From contig NZ_CP033877.1 of assembly GCF_006970445.1 (NCBI RefSeq), positions 310,001 to 374,000 of the forward strand: 64,000 nt of DNA, given 5' to 3'. Source of the DNA: Stenotrophomonas maltophilia (GTDB taxonomy: Bacteria; Pseudomonadota; Gammaproteobacteria; Xanthomonadales; Xanthomonadaceae). The notes below the pieces were generated by a model. The model did not search any database. It was not told the origin of the DNA and worked only from the letters and a program-made list of their open reading frames with translations. How positions within the stretch are numbered: position 1 is the first letter of the stretch; each line of letters starts with the position of its first letter. Positions 1 through 7,952 of the stretch are shown piece after piece. Both the position numbers and the translations under genes were made by a program.

Positions 1-253
1 GGAATTGAAGAGGCACCGTTGGGGTGCCGGCGCAGCGTGGAGACAATGGCCGCCGTGGATAAGAGGCGATACCGACCTGGCTGTGAGGTCGGTCAAGAAA
101 GGTCGTATTCCTTACGGGCCAGCGCTGGGATGTCTGACCAGGAACGCCAGCGTGGCCCCGGTGTTCTGGATCACCGCCTGCTGCACCGCCGCGAGTGGTG
201 TCACACAGCTCTGGCTAGACTGTGCTTCTTTTTCCCCACCGCAGGAGGCACCC
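1..253. other. Non-coding region before the arginase gene, with two hairpins
   Basis: No convincing gene is visible. Two inverted repeats stand out: a 6-bp stem at 12-17/23-28 and an 8-bp perfect stem at 71-78/86-93 with a 7-base loop. A purine-rich Shine-Dalgarno (GGAGG near 244-248) closes the region just before the arginase start. It could be the leader plus promoter of arginase or the tail of a transcript that begins outside the window. I see no known riboswitch class. Confidence 0.35.
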
Positions 254-1174
254 ATGGCCCATCCCATTTCCGTATCCCTGATTGGCGTTCCCACCGATGT
301 CGGTGCGGGCCATCGCGGTGCACGGCTGGGGCCGGAAGCACTGCGCGTGGCGGGCCTGCCGGAGGCGCTGGAGGCGCGCGGCGTGGACGTGCGCGACCTG
401 GGCAACCTGGATGGCCCGCGCAACCCGTGGACCGCGCCGGTGGAAGGCTACCGCCATCTGGATGAGGTGGTGGCGTGGAATCACGCACTGATGGAAGCCA
501 GCTACGCCGAACTGCAGGCCGGGCGCATGCCGATCATGCTCGGCGGCGACCACTGCCTGGGCATCGGTTCGATCACCGCTGTCGCGCGCTGGTGCCGCGA
601 GCAGGGCAAGACCCTGCGCGTGCTGTGGCTGGATGCGCATTCGGACTTCAACACCAGCGATGTGACCCCGTCGGGCAACATCCACGGCATGCCGGTGGCG
701 TGCCTGTGTGGCCTCGGCCCGGACGCGCTGACCCGCCTGGGCGGCACGTCGCCGGCGATCACCCCGGCGCAGATGCACCAGATCGGCATCCGCTCGGTGG
801 ACCCGGAAGAGAAGCGCCTGATCAAGACCCACAAGGTCGATGTGTACGACATGCGCTACATCGACGAGAACGGCATGAAGCGCGCGGTGGAAGCAGCGCT
901 GGCCGGCATCGACGAGAACACCCACCTGCATGTCAGCTTCGATGTGGACTTCCTCGACCCGAGCATCGCGCCGGGCGTGGGCACTACGGTGCCGGGCGGG
1001 GTGAACTACCGCGAGGCGCAGCTGGTGATGGAGATGATTGCCGACACCGGGCGCATGGGTTCGCTGGACATCGTCGAGCTCAACCCCTTGCTGGACAAGC
1101 AGAATGCCACCGCCGAACTGGCCGTGGACCTGGTGGAAAGCCTGTTTGGCAAGTCCACGCTGATGCGCGACTGA
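254..1174 (+). CDS. rocF: Arginase (ureohydrolase family)
   Basis: Encodes a 306-residue arginase that hydrolyses L-arginine to ornithine and urea in the cytosol, the first step of the arginase route of arginine breakdown. All manganese-binding motifs of the ureohydrolase fold are present: GGDH (H100), DAHSDFN (D127, H129, D131) and SFDVDFLDP (D230, D232). The length matches bacterial arginases. The frame is open upstream to position 5, but the ATG at 254 is chosen because a strong Shine-Dalgarno lies six bases before it and the family homology begins there. It stands alone; the next gene, a small lipoprotein, starts 160 bp later. Agmatinase or formiminoglutamase would be the alternatives within the superfamily, but the overall sequence reads as arginase. 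Confidence 0.92.
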   Translation: MAHPISVSLIGVPTDVGAGHRGARLGPEALRVAGLPEALEARGVDVRDLGNLDGPRNPWTAPVEGYRHLDEVVAWNHALMEASYAELQAGRMPIMLGGDHCLGIGSITAVARWCREQGKTLRVLWLDAHSDFNTSDVTPSGNIHGMPVACLCGLGPDALTRLGGTSPAITPAQMHQIGIRSVDPEEKRLIKTHKVDVYDMRYIDENGMKRAVEAALAGIDENTHLHVSFDVDFLDPSIAPGVGTTVPGGVNYREAQLVMEMIADTGRMGSLDIVELNPLLDKQNATAELAVDLVESLFGKSTLMRD

Positions 1175-1336
1175 GCGCCCCTGCTGAACGGAATCTCGAA
1201 CCGTTCACACCCGCTCCACGCCCCTGCCGCCAGATTGCACTTCACGCGGCGGCAGTGGGCATTGGTGCCCTCCCGCCGAGCGAAAGAATCCCATCCGCGA
1301 ATGAAGCGGTATAGCGGCGAACCCAAGGAGAAGCCC

Positions 1337-1474
1337 ATGAAGCGCGTAGTTGCCCTGATGCTGTTGTCGATGTTCTCGGTGGCCCTGCTGGCCGGTTGCA
1401 ACACCATTGCCGGCGCCGGCAAGGACGTGCAGAAGGCGGGCGAAAAGGTTGAAGACACCGCCAAGGGTCGTTGA
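1337..1474 (+). CDS. Entericidin-like small lipoprotein
   Basis: A 45-residue protein with an N-terminal signal (MKRVVALMLL) and a lipobox LLAGC that would be cleaved and lipidated at Cys20. The mature part is short, charged and rich in Gly, Ala and Lys (AGAGKDVQKAGEKVED), as in entericidin A/B membrane lipoproteins, whose role in cell-envelope stress or lysis is best known in enterobacteria. The ATG at 1337 has a good AAGGAG Shine-Dalgarno 6 bases upstream. A strong Rho-independent terminator follows at once, so it is a monocistronic unit. The family assignment rests on size, lipobox and the characteristic tail; the function here is inferred. Confidence 0.8.
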   Translation: MKRVVALMLLSMFSVALLAGCNTIAGAGKDVQKAGEKVEDTAKGR

Positions 1475-1496
1475 GCCCTGCACGCAACTGAAAGAG

Positions 1497-1527
1497 AAAA
1501 GGCCGGGGACATCCCCGGCCTTTTTTT
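1497..1527 (+). terminator. Rho-independent terminator of the entericidin-like gene
   Basis: GC-rich stem GGCCGGGGA/TCCCCGGCC (within 1501-1520) with a short loop, followed by seven T residues at 1521-1527 and preceded by A residues. Confidence 0.9.
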
Positions 1528-1676
1528 GTGCGTGCGTTTCGCTGCGTCTGTCGAAGCGGAGTGAACCATTCAAGCACGTGAGCATGTATTTCATTGCCGG
1601 TTGACCGGCACTCAACAGCCGCTGCGCGAAGCTGGAACCACGGTAAGAACGCCGTTGCAACCAAGGACTCCCAGCA

Positions 1677-1898
1677 ATGAACAAAGACATCATTTCCGGC
1701 AAGTGGTCGCAGCTGAAGGGCAAGGCCCAGGCCAAGTGGGGCGATCTGACCAACGACGATTTCGATGTGGCCGAAGGCAATGCCGAGTACCTGGCCGGCC
1801 GCCTGCAGGAACGTTATGGCTGGGCCAAGGACCGCGCCGAGAAGGAAGTCCGTGAGTTCCAGGACAGCGTGAGCAAGGATTATCCGGACTACAAGTAA
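1677..1898 (+). CDS. CsbD family stress protein
   Basis: A 73-residue acidic, lysine-rich protein of the CsbD family (YjbJ in E. coli). The family hallmark is visible at the start: a [18 protein letters not shown] segment at residues 8-25, followed by a helix-rich region ending in [14 protein letters not shown]. Members are abundant, small, cytosolic stress-induced proteins of unknown biochemical role. The length is typical. No partner gene lies within 150 bp, and a bidirectional terminator hairpin follows. Induction by general stress is known for the family, not shown by the sequence. Confidence 0.88.
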   Translation: MNKDIISGKWSQLKGKAQAKWGDLTNDDFDVAEGNAEYLAGRLQERYGWAKDRAEKEVREFQDSVSKDYPDYK

Positions 1899-1920
1899 GC
1901 GCTACGGTTTCCCCCACAGC

Positions 1921-1953
1921 ACGACGCCCGCACCGTGAGGTTGCGGGCGTCGT
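1921..1953. terminator. Bidirectional terminator hairpin between convergent genes
   Basis: Perfect 12-bp stem ACGACGCCCGCA (1921-1932) pairing with TGCGGGCGTCGT (1942-1953), nine-base loop, between the CsbD gene (plus) and the secreted protein gene (minus). The T-tract is weak on both strands. Confidence 0.7.
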
Positions 1954-1971
1954 GTTGTCTGGGCAGGACGA

Positions 1972-2775
1972 TCAGCGCGCCGGCGGGTCCGGCACGTAGC
2001 GGTTGGGGAACGCCTGCGGTTCGCGCGGCAGGCGCGACGGCGAATCGACCAGGATGCCGCGCGCGCGCAGGTTGCGCGCGCTGTCGTAGCGCAGCTGCAG
2101 GACCTGGGCGGGGCTGCGGCTGGCGCGCTCGAAGTCGGTATCGCGTACCGAGGACTGCTCGCGTGCGCCGTGGCCGGTACCCAGTGCCGGCGCCTGCGAC
2201 TTGCTGGCGTAACCCTCGATGCGGCTGGCACTGGCGTTGGCACTGGCATCGGCCGCAGCTTCGGCCGATGCCGGGGCGGGCAGGCCCCGACGCAGGATCG
2301 GCTCGGGGCGCCAGCGGCGCGCTTCCTCGAACACGGCCACGCCGATAACGCCAATGTTGTCCGGGCGGCCGGTGCGGCTGGCATAGCTGCTGCTGGGGCT
2401 GCTGAACACGAACTGCGCCACTTCGTCCTGGCTCTTGCGCCAGCCGGTGATGTCGGCGCGCTGGCCGGGATTGAGCACGTAGCCGGTCTGCGAAGGATCG
2501 GCATCCTCGCCAGAGATGGCGTTGACGCCGTCCACCGACAGCACCACCAGCACCCGGCGCGGGCTGTCGTTGTACAGGCGCACGGCGTAGCGGTGGCCGC
2601 GTTCGCCGGCCACCCAGCGCTGGCCTTCGGCCGGGTAGCTGCGCAGTTCGGTGCCGCGGTCGCGGTCGACCAGGGCCATGCGCACGGGGCCGCTGTCGTA
2701 CACCGGCGGCGGCATCGGGGCCGGGCGGAAGCCGGCCAGGGGCAGGATCAGCAGCAGGGGCAGCAGGCGTTTCAT
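1972..2775 (-). CDS. Secreted or periplasmic protein of unknown function
   Basis: A 267-residue protein that I do not recognise. Residues 1-16 form a signal sequence (MKRLLPLLLILPLAGF). The cleavage region looks like a lipobox in which the essential cysteine is replaced by phenylalanine (PLAGF). The body has a beta-rich, GEDADPSQTGYVLNPGQ-type segment and a long Ala/Ser-rich stretch (around residues 175-195) that looks like a flexible linker. The ATG at 2775 is chosen over the in-frame start at 2862 because the signal peptide begins there and GGAG lies upstream. It is divergent from trpS. Function unknown; an envelope role is inferred only from the signal sequence. Confidence 0.75.
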   Translation of the reverse strand: MKRLLPLLLILPLAGFRPAPMPPPVYDSGPVRMALVDRDRGTELRSYPAEGQRWVAGERGHRYAVRLYNDSPRRVLVVLSVDGVNAISGEDADPSQTGYVLNPGQRADITGWRKSQDEVAQFVFSSPSSSYASRTGRPDNIGVIGVAVFEEARRWRPEPILRRGLPAPASAEAAADASANASASRIEGYASKSQAPALGTGHGAREQSSVRDTDFERASRSPAQVLQLRYDSARNLRARGILVDSPSRLPREPQAFPNRYVPDPPAR

Positions 2776-2883
2776 CGGGCGTCTCCAGCGGGGTTGCGTG
2801 AATGAACGCGCCGCAGGCCCTGACGGGGTTGGTGGCGTGCAAGGTAAACTGGCCCCGTTCATCGAAGGTTACCCCACGCAGTC

Positions 2884-4176
2884 ATGACGACCCGAGTCCT
2901 TACCGGCATCACCCCCTCCGGCACGCCCCACCTGGGCAACTACGTTGGCGCCATCCGTCCGGCCATCGCGGCCAGCCGCGCGCCGGGCATCGAGAGCTTC
3001 TTCTTCCTGGCCGACCTGCACAGCCTGATCAAGTCGCAGGACCCGCAGCGCACCCAGCGCGCGACCCTGGAGATCGCGGCCAGCTGGCTGGCCTGCGGCC
3101 TGGACCCGGAACACGTGTGGTTCTACCGCCAGAGCGACATCCGCGAGACCACCGAGCTGATGTGGTTCCTGACCGCCATCGCCAGCAAGGGCATCCTCAA
3201 CCGCGCGCACGCCTACAAGGCGGCGGTGGACAAGAACCGCGAGGAAGGCGTGGACGAGGACGCTGGCGTCAGCGCCGGCCTGTTCATGTACCCGGTGCTG
3301 ATGGCGGCCGACATCCTGATCTTCAAGGCCAACCAGGTACCGGTGGGCCGTGACCAGATCCAGCACATCGAGATGGCACGCGATTTCGCCCAGCGCTTCA
3401 ACCACGTGTACGGCAAGGAGTACTTCCCGCTGCCGGACGTGGTGATCGACGAGCAGGTGGCGACGCTGGCGGGCCTGGATGGCCGCAAGATGAGCAAGAG
3501 CTACCACAACACCATTCCGCTGTTCGTGCCGCGCGAGGAGCTGAAGAAGCTGGTGTTCTCGATCCTGACCGACTCGCGCGCACCGGGTGAGCCGAAGGAC
3601 ACCGAGGGCTCGGCGCTGTTCCAGATGTACCAGGCGTTCGCTACCCCGGAACAGACTGCGGAATTCGCCAGGGCGTTCGCCGCCGGCATCAGCTGGGGCG
3701 ATGCCAAGCAGCAGCTGTTCGAGCGCATCGACAGCGAGCTGTCGCCGCTGCGCGAGCGCTACAACGCGCTGATGGCCGAGCCGGAGAAGATCGAAGCGCT
3801 GCTCAAGCGCCGTGGCCAGCAGCTGCGCGAGCAGCTGGCGGCACCGCTGCTGGACGAGCTGCGCCATGCGGTGGGCCTGCGCGACCTGTCCACTGCGGGC
3901 GACATCGCCAGCGAGGACGCTGGCGTGGCCCGCGTGGCACCGCCGCTGTTCAAGCAGTACCGCGAAAAGGATGGCCGCTTCTACTTCAAGCTGACCGCCG
4001 GTGACGGCACGCTGCTGATCCAGAGCGAAGGCTTCGATTCGCCGCGCGATGCCGGCCAGTTGATTGCCGTGATCAAGCAGGCCGAGCAGGGCGACCAGCT
4101 GCAGAGCGAGCTGTTCAAGCTGGATGCCGAGGTGGACGCCGTGCTGGCCGCCCTGGCCGTGCTGCGCGCCGAGTAA
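2884..4176 (+). CDS. trpS: Tryptophan--tRNA ligase
   Basis: Encodes a 430-residue class Ib aminoacyl-tRNA synthetase that charges tRNA-Trp with tryptophan. The Rossmann-fold signatures are clear: the HIGH-type motif PHLGNY at residues 15-20 and the KMSKS loop at 202-206. The protein is longer than the ~334-residue E. coli enzyme; the additional C-terminal part (from about residue 340) resembles the extension seen in other Xanthomonadaceae TrpS proteins. The ATG at 2884 has GAAGG upstream. The gene is monocistronic and is followed by three GTAG-type palindromes. Confidence 0.97.
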   Translation: MTTRVLTGITPSGTPHLGNYVGAIRPAIAASRAPGIESFFFLADLHSLIKSQDPQRTQRATLEIAASWLACGLDPEHVWFYRQSDIRETTELMWFLTAIASKGILNRAHAYKAAVDKNREEGVDEDAGVSAGLFMYPVLMAADILIFKANQVPVGRDQIQHIEMARDFAQRFNHVYGKEYFPLPDVVIDEQVATLAGLDGRKMSKSYHNTIPLFVPREELKKLVFSILTDSRAPGEPKDTEGSALFQMYQAFATPEQTAEFARAFAAGISWGDAKQQLFERIDSELSPLRERYNALMAEPEKIEALLKRRGQQLREQLAAPLLDELRHAVGLRDLSTAGDIASEDAGVARVAPPLFKQYREKDGRFYFKLTAGDGTLLIQSEGFDSPRDAGQLIAVIKQAEQGDQLQSELFKLDAEVDAVLAALAVLRAE

Positions 4177-4178
4177 AG

Positions 4179-4281
4179 GTAGTGCCGGCCGCTGGCCGGC
4201 ATTTGCATAGGAAACGCCGGCCAGCGGCCGGCACTACCACGGCATTTGCATAGGGAATGCCGGCCAGCGGCCGACACGACC
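4179..4281. repeat. Cluster of three GTAG-type REP palindromes
   Basis: Three copies of a ~22-bp imperfect palindrome of the type GTAGTGCCGGCCGCTGGCCGG: one forward (4179-4201) and two inverted (about 4215-4238 and 4258-4281). The inverted copies are each preceded by a similar GGCATTTGCATAGG spacer, so part of the cluster is also a direct duplication. This matches the GTAG repeats described in S. maltophilia. They lie in the trpS 3' region and may fold into transcript-stabilising hairpins. Confidence 0.9.
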
Positions 4282-4342
4282 GCGGCACAGCGCCCATGGC
4301 ATGATGTCCGCGCGCCTCCGGCGCGATGACATGGAGTCTGCG

Positions 4343-4639
4343 ATGGCCTGGTTGTCGCTGCTGCTGTTCCTGCCTTGGTTCCTGCTGCTGGGCAGCCTGT
4401 ACTGGCTGTTCCCGCGCCAGCCGCGCACCGCGCGGCGGCGCCTGTTCGATACCACCACGCTGGTGCTCGCATTCGCGCTGAGCATCGTGTCGATGCTGTG
4501 GGGCTACCGCATCGGCGTGGTGCAGCCCGGCGCCGGCCCGATCTGGCCGCAGGTGCTGGCGGTGCTGTATGCCTATGGCGCGTTCCTGGCGGTGCTGGTG
4601 CTGGCGTTGCTGCTGCGGCCGCGCTGGCTGGACCGGTAG
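4343..4639 (+). CDS. Small inner-membrane protein of unknown function
   Basis: A 98-residue, very hydrophobic protein with three predicted membrane segments (about residues 3-22, 36-54 and 70-91) separated by short basic loops. No family is recognised. ATGs also exist at 4301 and 4331, but the one at 4343 has a GGAG Shine-Dalgarno with correct spacing and begins the first membrane helix. The TAG stop codon (4637-4639) is contributed by the first bases of a GTAG palindrome, so the C-terminus ends where that repeat begins. It is unclear whether it is cotranscribed with the hydrolase gene downstream. Confidence 0.7.
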   Translation: MAWLSLLLFLPWFLLLGSLYWLFPRQPRTARRRLFDTTTLVLAFALSIVSMLWGYRIGVVQPGAGPIWPQVLAVLYAYGAFLAVLVLALLLRPRWLDR

Positions 4640-4691
4640 TGCCGGCCGCTGGCCGGCAACTGCATTTTGTCGGCCAGCGGCCGGCACTACC
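4636..4691. repeat. Inverted pair of GTAG-type REP palindromes
   Basis: A forward copy starting with GTAGTGCCGGCCGCTGGCCGG at 4636 and an inverted copy ending at 4691, separated by a short spacer. The pair can fold as two small hairpins or as one long one. The first copy overlaps the stop codon of the preceding gene. Confidence 0.88.
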
Positions 4692-4770
4692 CGACCAAAG
4701 CCGCATCGAATCCGGGCCGCCTGCGCGCCTACCATGGGGGTCCGTTCCCGATCCTGCCAGGTGCGTGCCG

Positions 4771-5703
4771 ATGACCGCCGACCCCAGCATCCACACCATC
4801 GATACCGGCTTCCAGCGTCCCGATTTCGACGCGGCCTACCTGATCGTTGAAAACGGCCGCGCGGCCTTCGTCGACTGCGGCACCGGGCTGTCGGTGCCGG
4901 CGATGCTGCAGGCGCTGGCAGACGCCGGCCTGGGCGTGGAAGCGGTGGATTGGTTGCTGCTCACGCATGTGCACCTGGACCACGCCGGTGGTGCGGGCCT
5001 GCTGATGCAGGAGCTGCCAAACGCGAAGGCGGTGCTGCATCCGCGCGGTGCGCCGCACATGATCGACCCGACCCGGCTGATTGCCGGTGCGACGGCGGTA
5101 TACGGCGCCGAAGAGATCGCGCGCAGCTATGGCCGCATCGAGGCGATTGCCGAACACCGCGTGGTAGTGGCCGAAGACGGCCACCGCATCGACCTGGCCG
5201 GCCGCGAGCTGTTGCTGCTGCACACGCCGGGTCACGCGCTGCACCACTACTGCGTATGGGATGCGCGCAGCCGCAGCTGGTTCACTGGCGATACGTTCGG
5301 CATCTCCTACCGCGAGCTGGACAGCGCGCAGGGCGCTTTCATCTTCCCGACCTCCTCGCCGGTGCAGTTCGACCCGGAGGCGATGAAGGCCTCGATCCGG
5401 CGGATACTGGGCTACGCGCCGCAGGCGATGTACCTGACCCACTATGGGCGCGTGGAGCAGGTGGAAAAACTGGCAGGGGACCTGTTCGAGCAGATCGATG
5501 CGATGGCCGCCATCGGCCGCCAGTGCGATGGCCGTCCGGACCGCCACCGTTGTCTGTTGGCCGCACTGCAGGCGCTGTACCTGGAACGTGCACAGCTGCA
5601 TGGCTGTGCGCTGGACGATGCGGCGGTGACTGCGGTGCTGGCGATGGATATCGAACTCAACGCACAGGGCCTGGCCTGCTGGCTGGATCGCATCAGCCGG
5701 TAG
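4771..5703 (+). CDS. Metallo-beta-lactamase-fold hydrolase
   Basis: A 310-residue cytosolic hydrolase of the metallo-beta-lactamase superfamily. The zinc-binding signature HVHLDH (H66, H68, D70, H71) is intact, followed by a HTPGHALHH motif near 149-157 and FTGDTF with the bridging aspartate near residue 177. This arrangement fits glyoxalase-II-like or related thioester/phosphodiester hydrolases rather than antibiotic-degrading beta-lactamases, and there is no signal peptide. ATG 4771 is chosen because it begins the family homology; the frame runs open far upstream through another gene and repeats. The stop codon TAG lies inside a GTAG palindrome. The substrate cannot be inferred. Confidence 0.85.
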   Translation: MTADPSIHTIDTGFQRPDFDAAYLIVENGRAAFVDCGTGLSVPAMLQALADAGLGVEAVDWLLLTHVHLDHAGGAGLLMQELPNAKAVLHPRGAPHMIDPTRLIAGATAVYGAEEIARSYGRIEAIAEHRVVVAEDGHRIDLAGRELLLLHTPGHALHHYCVWDARSRSWFTGDTFGISYRELDSAQGAFIFPTSSPVQFDPEAMKASIRRILGYAPQAMYLTHYGRVEQVEKLAGDLFEQIDAMAAIGRQCDGRPDRHRCLLAALQALYLERAQLHGCALDDAAVTAVLAMDIELNAQGLACWLDRISR

Positions 5704-5722
5704 ATCCACGTCATGCGTGGAT
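5700..5722. repeat. GTAG-type palindrome overlapping a stop codon
   Basis: GTAG at 5700-5703 followed by ATCCACG (5704-5710), a five-base loop and CGTGGAT (5716-5722). The TAG at 5701-5703 is the stop of the hydrolase gene. Confidence 0.85.
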
Positions 5723-5799
5723 GACGCAGGCCCAGGCCGCGCCGTGGTGTCACGACCACGTTACACTCTGGTGACTTCCAAGCTAGCCGTGGTACTGCC

Positions 5800-7461
5800 G
5801 TGAATCCGATGCGCGTGTTGCTGCTGTCGTCCTGCCTGTTTGTCGGGGGCCTGGCCCATGCGGCCAACGACCTGCCGGGTGGCGGCATCGATCCGCAGGC
5901 ATTGTCGCGCCACGTGCGTGTGCTGGCATCAGATGAATTCGAGGGCCGCGCGCCGGCCACCGAGGGCGAAGAGCGCACGGTGCAGTACCTGATCGAGCAG
6001 TTCCGCAGCTACGGCCTGCAGCCGGGTGGCGTGGATGGCAGCTGGGTGCAGCCGGTGCCGCTGGTGCGCGCGCAGCTGGACGGCCCGGCCAAGGCCAGCC
6101 TGTCGCTGAAGCAGGGCAACCGCGCGCTGGCCAACGGCGTGGACGTGACCCTGCAGAGCCTGCAGCCGCGCAAGCGCGTGCAGATCAGGAATGCGCCGCT
6201 GGTGTTCGTCGGCTACGGCATCGATGCGCCGGAACGCCAGTGGAACGACTACAAGGACGTGGACCTGCACGGCAAGATTGCCGTGGTGCTGATCAACGAC
6301 GCCGATTTTGAGGCCGATGCGCCGGGTGCGTTCGACGGCAAGGCGGTGACCTACTACGGCCGCTGGACCTACAAGTTCGAGGAAGCTGCGCGCCGTGGTG
6401 CCGAAGGCGTGCTGATCGTGCACGAGACTGCGCCGGCTGCGTATGGCTGGGCCACGGTGAAGAGCTCGGGTACCTCGCCGCTGTTCGACATCGAGCGCGG
6501 CCAGGCCGAGGCGATGGCGCAGCACACGCCGCTGCGCGGTTGGATGCAGCGCGAGCTGGCCGAGGCAATCTTCGCCGACGCCGGCCTGGACTTCGACGCC
6601 GAGAAGCGCAAGGCGATGCGCGCCGACTTCCGCCCGGTTGCGCTGGACAACGCGAAGCTGAGCGTGGATTTCGCGCTCAAGCGCGAGCAGGTGGTGACCC
6701 GCAACGTGGTGGCCAAGCTACCCGGCGGTGAGCATGGCGACGAGGCGGTGATCTTCTCCGCGCACTGGGATGCGTTCGGTATCGGCCAGCCAGACGCCAA
6801 GGGTGACCGCATCCGCCGTGGCGCGATCGACAATGCCACCGGCGTGGCCACGGTGCTGGAACTGGGGCGCGTATTCGCCGCCGGTCCGCAGCCTCAGCGC
6901 ACGCTGTACTTCGTGGCGCTGACCGCCGAAGAGAAGGGCCTGCTGGGCGCCAGCTACTACGCCGCGCACCCGCTGGCGCCGCTGGACAAGACCGCTGCGG
7001 TGCTGAACATCGAGATGTTCAGCCCGGATGGCCCGACCCGCGACATCGCTTCGTGGGGCAAGGGCCGGGTGTCGCTGGAAGGCGACCTGGAACGCGTGGC
7101 CAAGGCCCGCGGTCGCAGCTACAGCCCGGACCCGAACCTGGAAGCCGGCTTCTTCTACCGTGCCGATCACTTCGCCTTCGCCCGCCTGGGCGTGCCGGCG
7201 ATCACCATCGGCCCCGGCCTGGACAAGCTGGACGGTGGGGTTGAAGCCGGCCGCGCGCTGCGCGAGAAGTACTTCGCCGACTGCTACCACCAGGCCTGCG
7301 ATGCGTGGACGCCGAGCTGGGACCCGAGCGGCCACGCTGCCGATACCCTGTTGGTCTACGACCTGGGCGCAGAGCTGGCCAACAGCCGCCGCTGGCCGAC
7401 GTGGGAAAAGGAATCGGAGTTCCGCGGCGCGCGCGACAAGAGCGAAGCGGCCCGACGCTGA
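5800..7461 (+). CDS. Secreted M28 family metallopeptidase
   Basis: A 553-residue exported aminopeptidase-like protein. A signal peptide covers about residues 4-22 (MRVLLLSSCLFVGGLAHA). A PA-domain-like insert follows around residues 130-230, then the M28 peptidase core with zinc ligands visible as FSAHWDAFG (near 323), IDNATG (near 345) and TAEEKGLLGASYY (near 380), plus DHFAFARLGVPAI near the C-terminus. Two co-catalytic zinc ions and release of N-terminal residues are expected from the family. A GTG at 5800 or the ATG at 5809 may start translation; either gives the same mature protein. It is monocistronic and followed by a REP cluster. Confidence 0.9.
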   Translation: MNPMRVLLLSSCLFVGGLAHAANDLPGGGIDPQALSRHVRVLASDEFEGRAPATEGEERTVQYLIEQFRSYGLQPGGVDGSWVQPVPLVRAQLDGPAKASLSLKQGNRALANGVDVTLQSLQPRKRVQIRNAPLVFVGYGIDAPERQWNDYKDVDLHGKIAVVLINDADFEADAPGAFDGKAVTYYGRWTYKFEEAARRGAEGVLIVHETAPAAYGWATVKSSGTSPLFDIERGQAEAMAQHTPLRGWMQRELAEAIFADAGLDFDAEKRKAMRADFRPVALDNAKLSVDFALKREQVVTRNVVAKLPGGEHGDEAVIFSAHWDAFGIGQPDAKGDRIRRGAIDNATGVATVLELGRVFAAGPQPQRTLYFVALTAEEKGLLGASYYAAHPLAPLDKTAAVLNIEMFSPDGPTRDIASWGKGRVSLEGDLERVAKARGRSYSPDPNLEAGFFYRADHFAFARLGVPAITIGPGLDKLDGGVEAGRALREKYFADCYHQACDAWTPSWDPSGHAADTLLVYDLGAELANSRRWPTWEKESEFRGARDKSEAARR

Positions 7462-7462
7462 G

Positions 7463-7578
7463 GTCGTGCCGGCCGCTGGCCGGCAACGCTCTGCGCTTTC
7501 CGGAGGTTCATGAGGTTGCCGGCCAGCGGCCGGCACTACCGAAAGAAGGTGGGGTTGCCGGCCAGCGGCCGGCACGAC
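7463..7578. repeat. Cluster of three GTAG/GTCG-type REP palindromes
   Basis: One forward copy headed GTCG (7463-7485) and two inverted copies (7517-7539 ending CACTAC, and 7556-7578 ending CACGAC), all with the CCGGCCGCTGGCCGG core. They fill the gap between convergent genes and may act as bidirectional transcript ends. Confidence 0.88.
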
Positions 7579-7588
7579 CGGGTGTTCG

Positions 7589-7942
7589 TCAGCGCCGGCG
7601 CAGCAGCTTCCATGCGCCCCAGCCGCCGGCAGCGAGCGCTGCCAGATAGCACGCCACCATCGTACGCAGGCCAACCAGGGGGGCCGGACTGACGCCGCGA
7701 TGCAGGCGCAGTTGCAGCGAGCTGTGGCCGCTGCCCAGGTCCACCGCCAGCTGCAGCACCAGCGCGGCGCAGAACACCAGCAGGGCGACCCCGAACCCGG
7801 TGCGCGGCCACGCGGCCTGCGCATTGGGCCGGCGCAGCAGCCAGGCCAGTGCCGTGGCTGCGGCCAGCGTCACCGCGATCCACATCAACGGGGTGGCGGG
7901 AGACGCAGCGGCCACCGGCAGTGCACCGGTGGCCGCGATCAC
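7589..7942 (-). CDS. Small membrane protein behind the MHS permease
   Basis: About 117 residues with three or more hydrophobic segments (MWIAVTLAAATALAWLL, GVALLVFCAALVLQLAV and a third near the C-terminus) and an Arg-rich tail ending KLLRRR. No family is recognised. The frame is open from 8008; a GTG at 7942, ten bases after the permease stop, and an ATG at 7885 are the plausible starts, and the choice is uncertain. The tight spacing suggests cotranscription with the permease. Confidence 0.55.
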   Translation of the reverse strand: MIAATGALPVAAASPATPLMWIAVTLAAATALAWLLRRPNAQAAWPRTGFGVALLVFCAALVLQLAVDLGSGHSSLQLRLHRGVSPAPLVGLRTMVACYLAALAAGGWGAWKLLRRR

Positions 7943-7952
7943 GGCAACGCGC

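Noticed and set aside
112..204. Short minus-strand frame reading TPLAAVQQAVIQNTGATLAF before the arginase gene, which looks somewhat protein-like.
   Set aside because: Only about 30 codons, no ribosome site and no family recognised; could be a remnant but cannot be supported.
4179..7578. Repeated short palindromes that might suggest a CRISPR array.
   Set aside because: Units alternate in orientation, spacing is irregular, spacers are not of constant length and no cas genes are present; they are GTAG-type REP elements.
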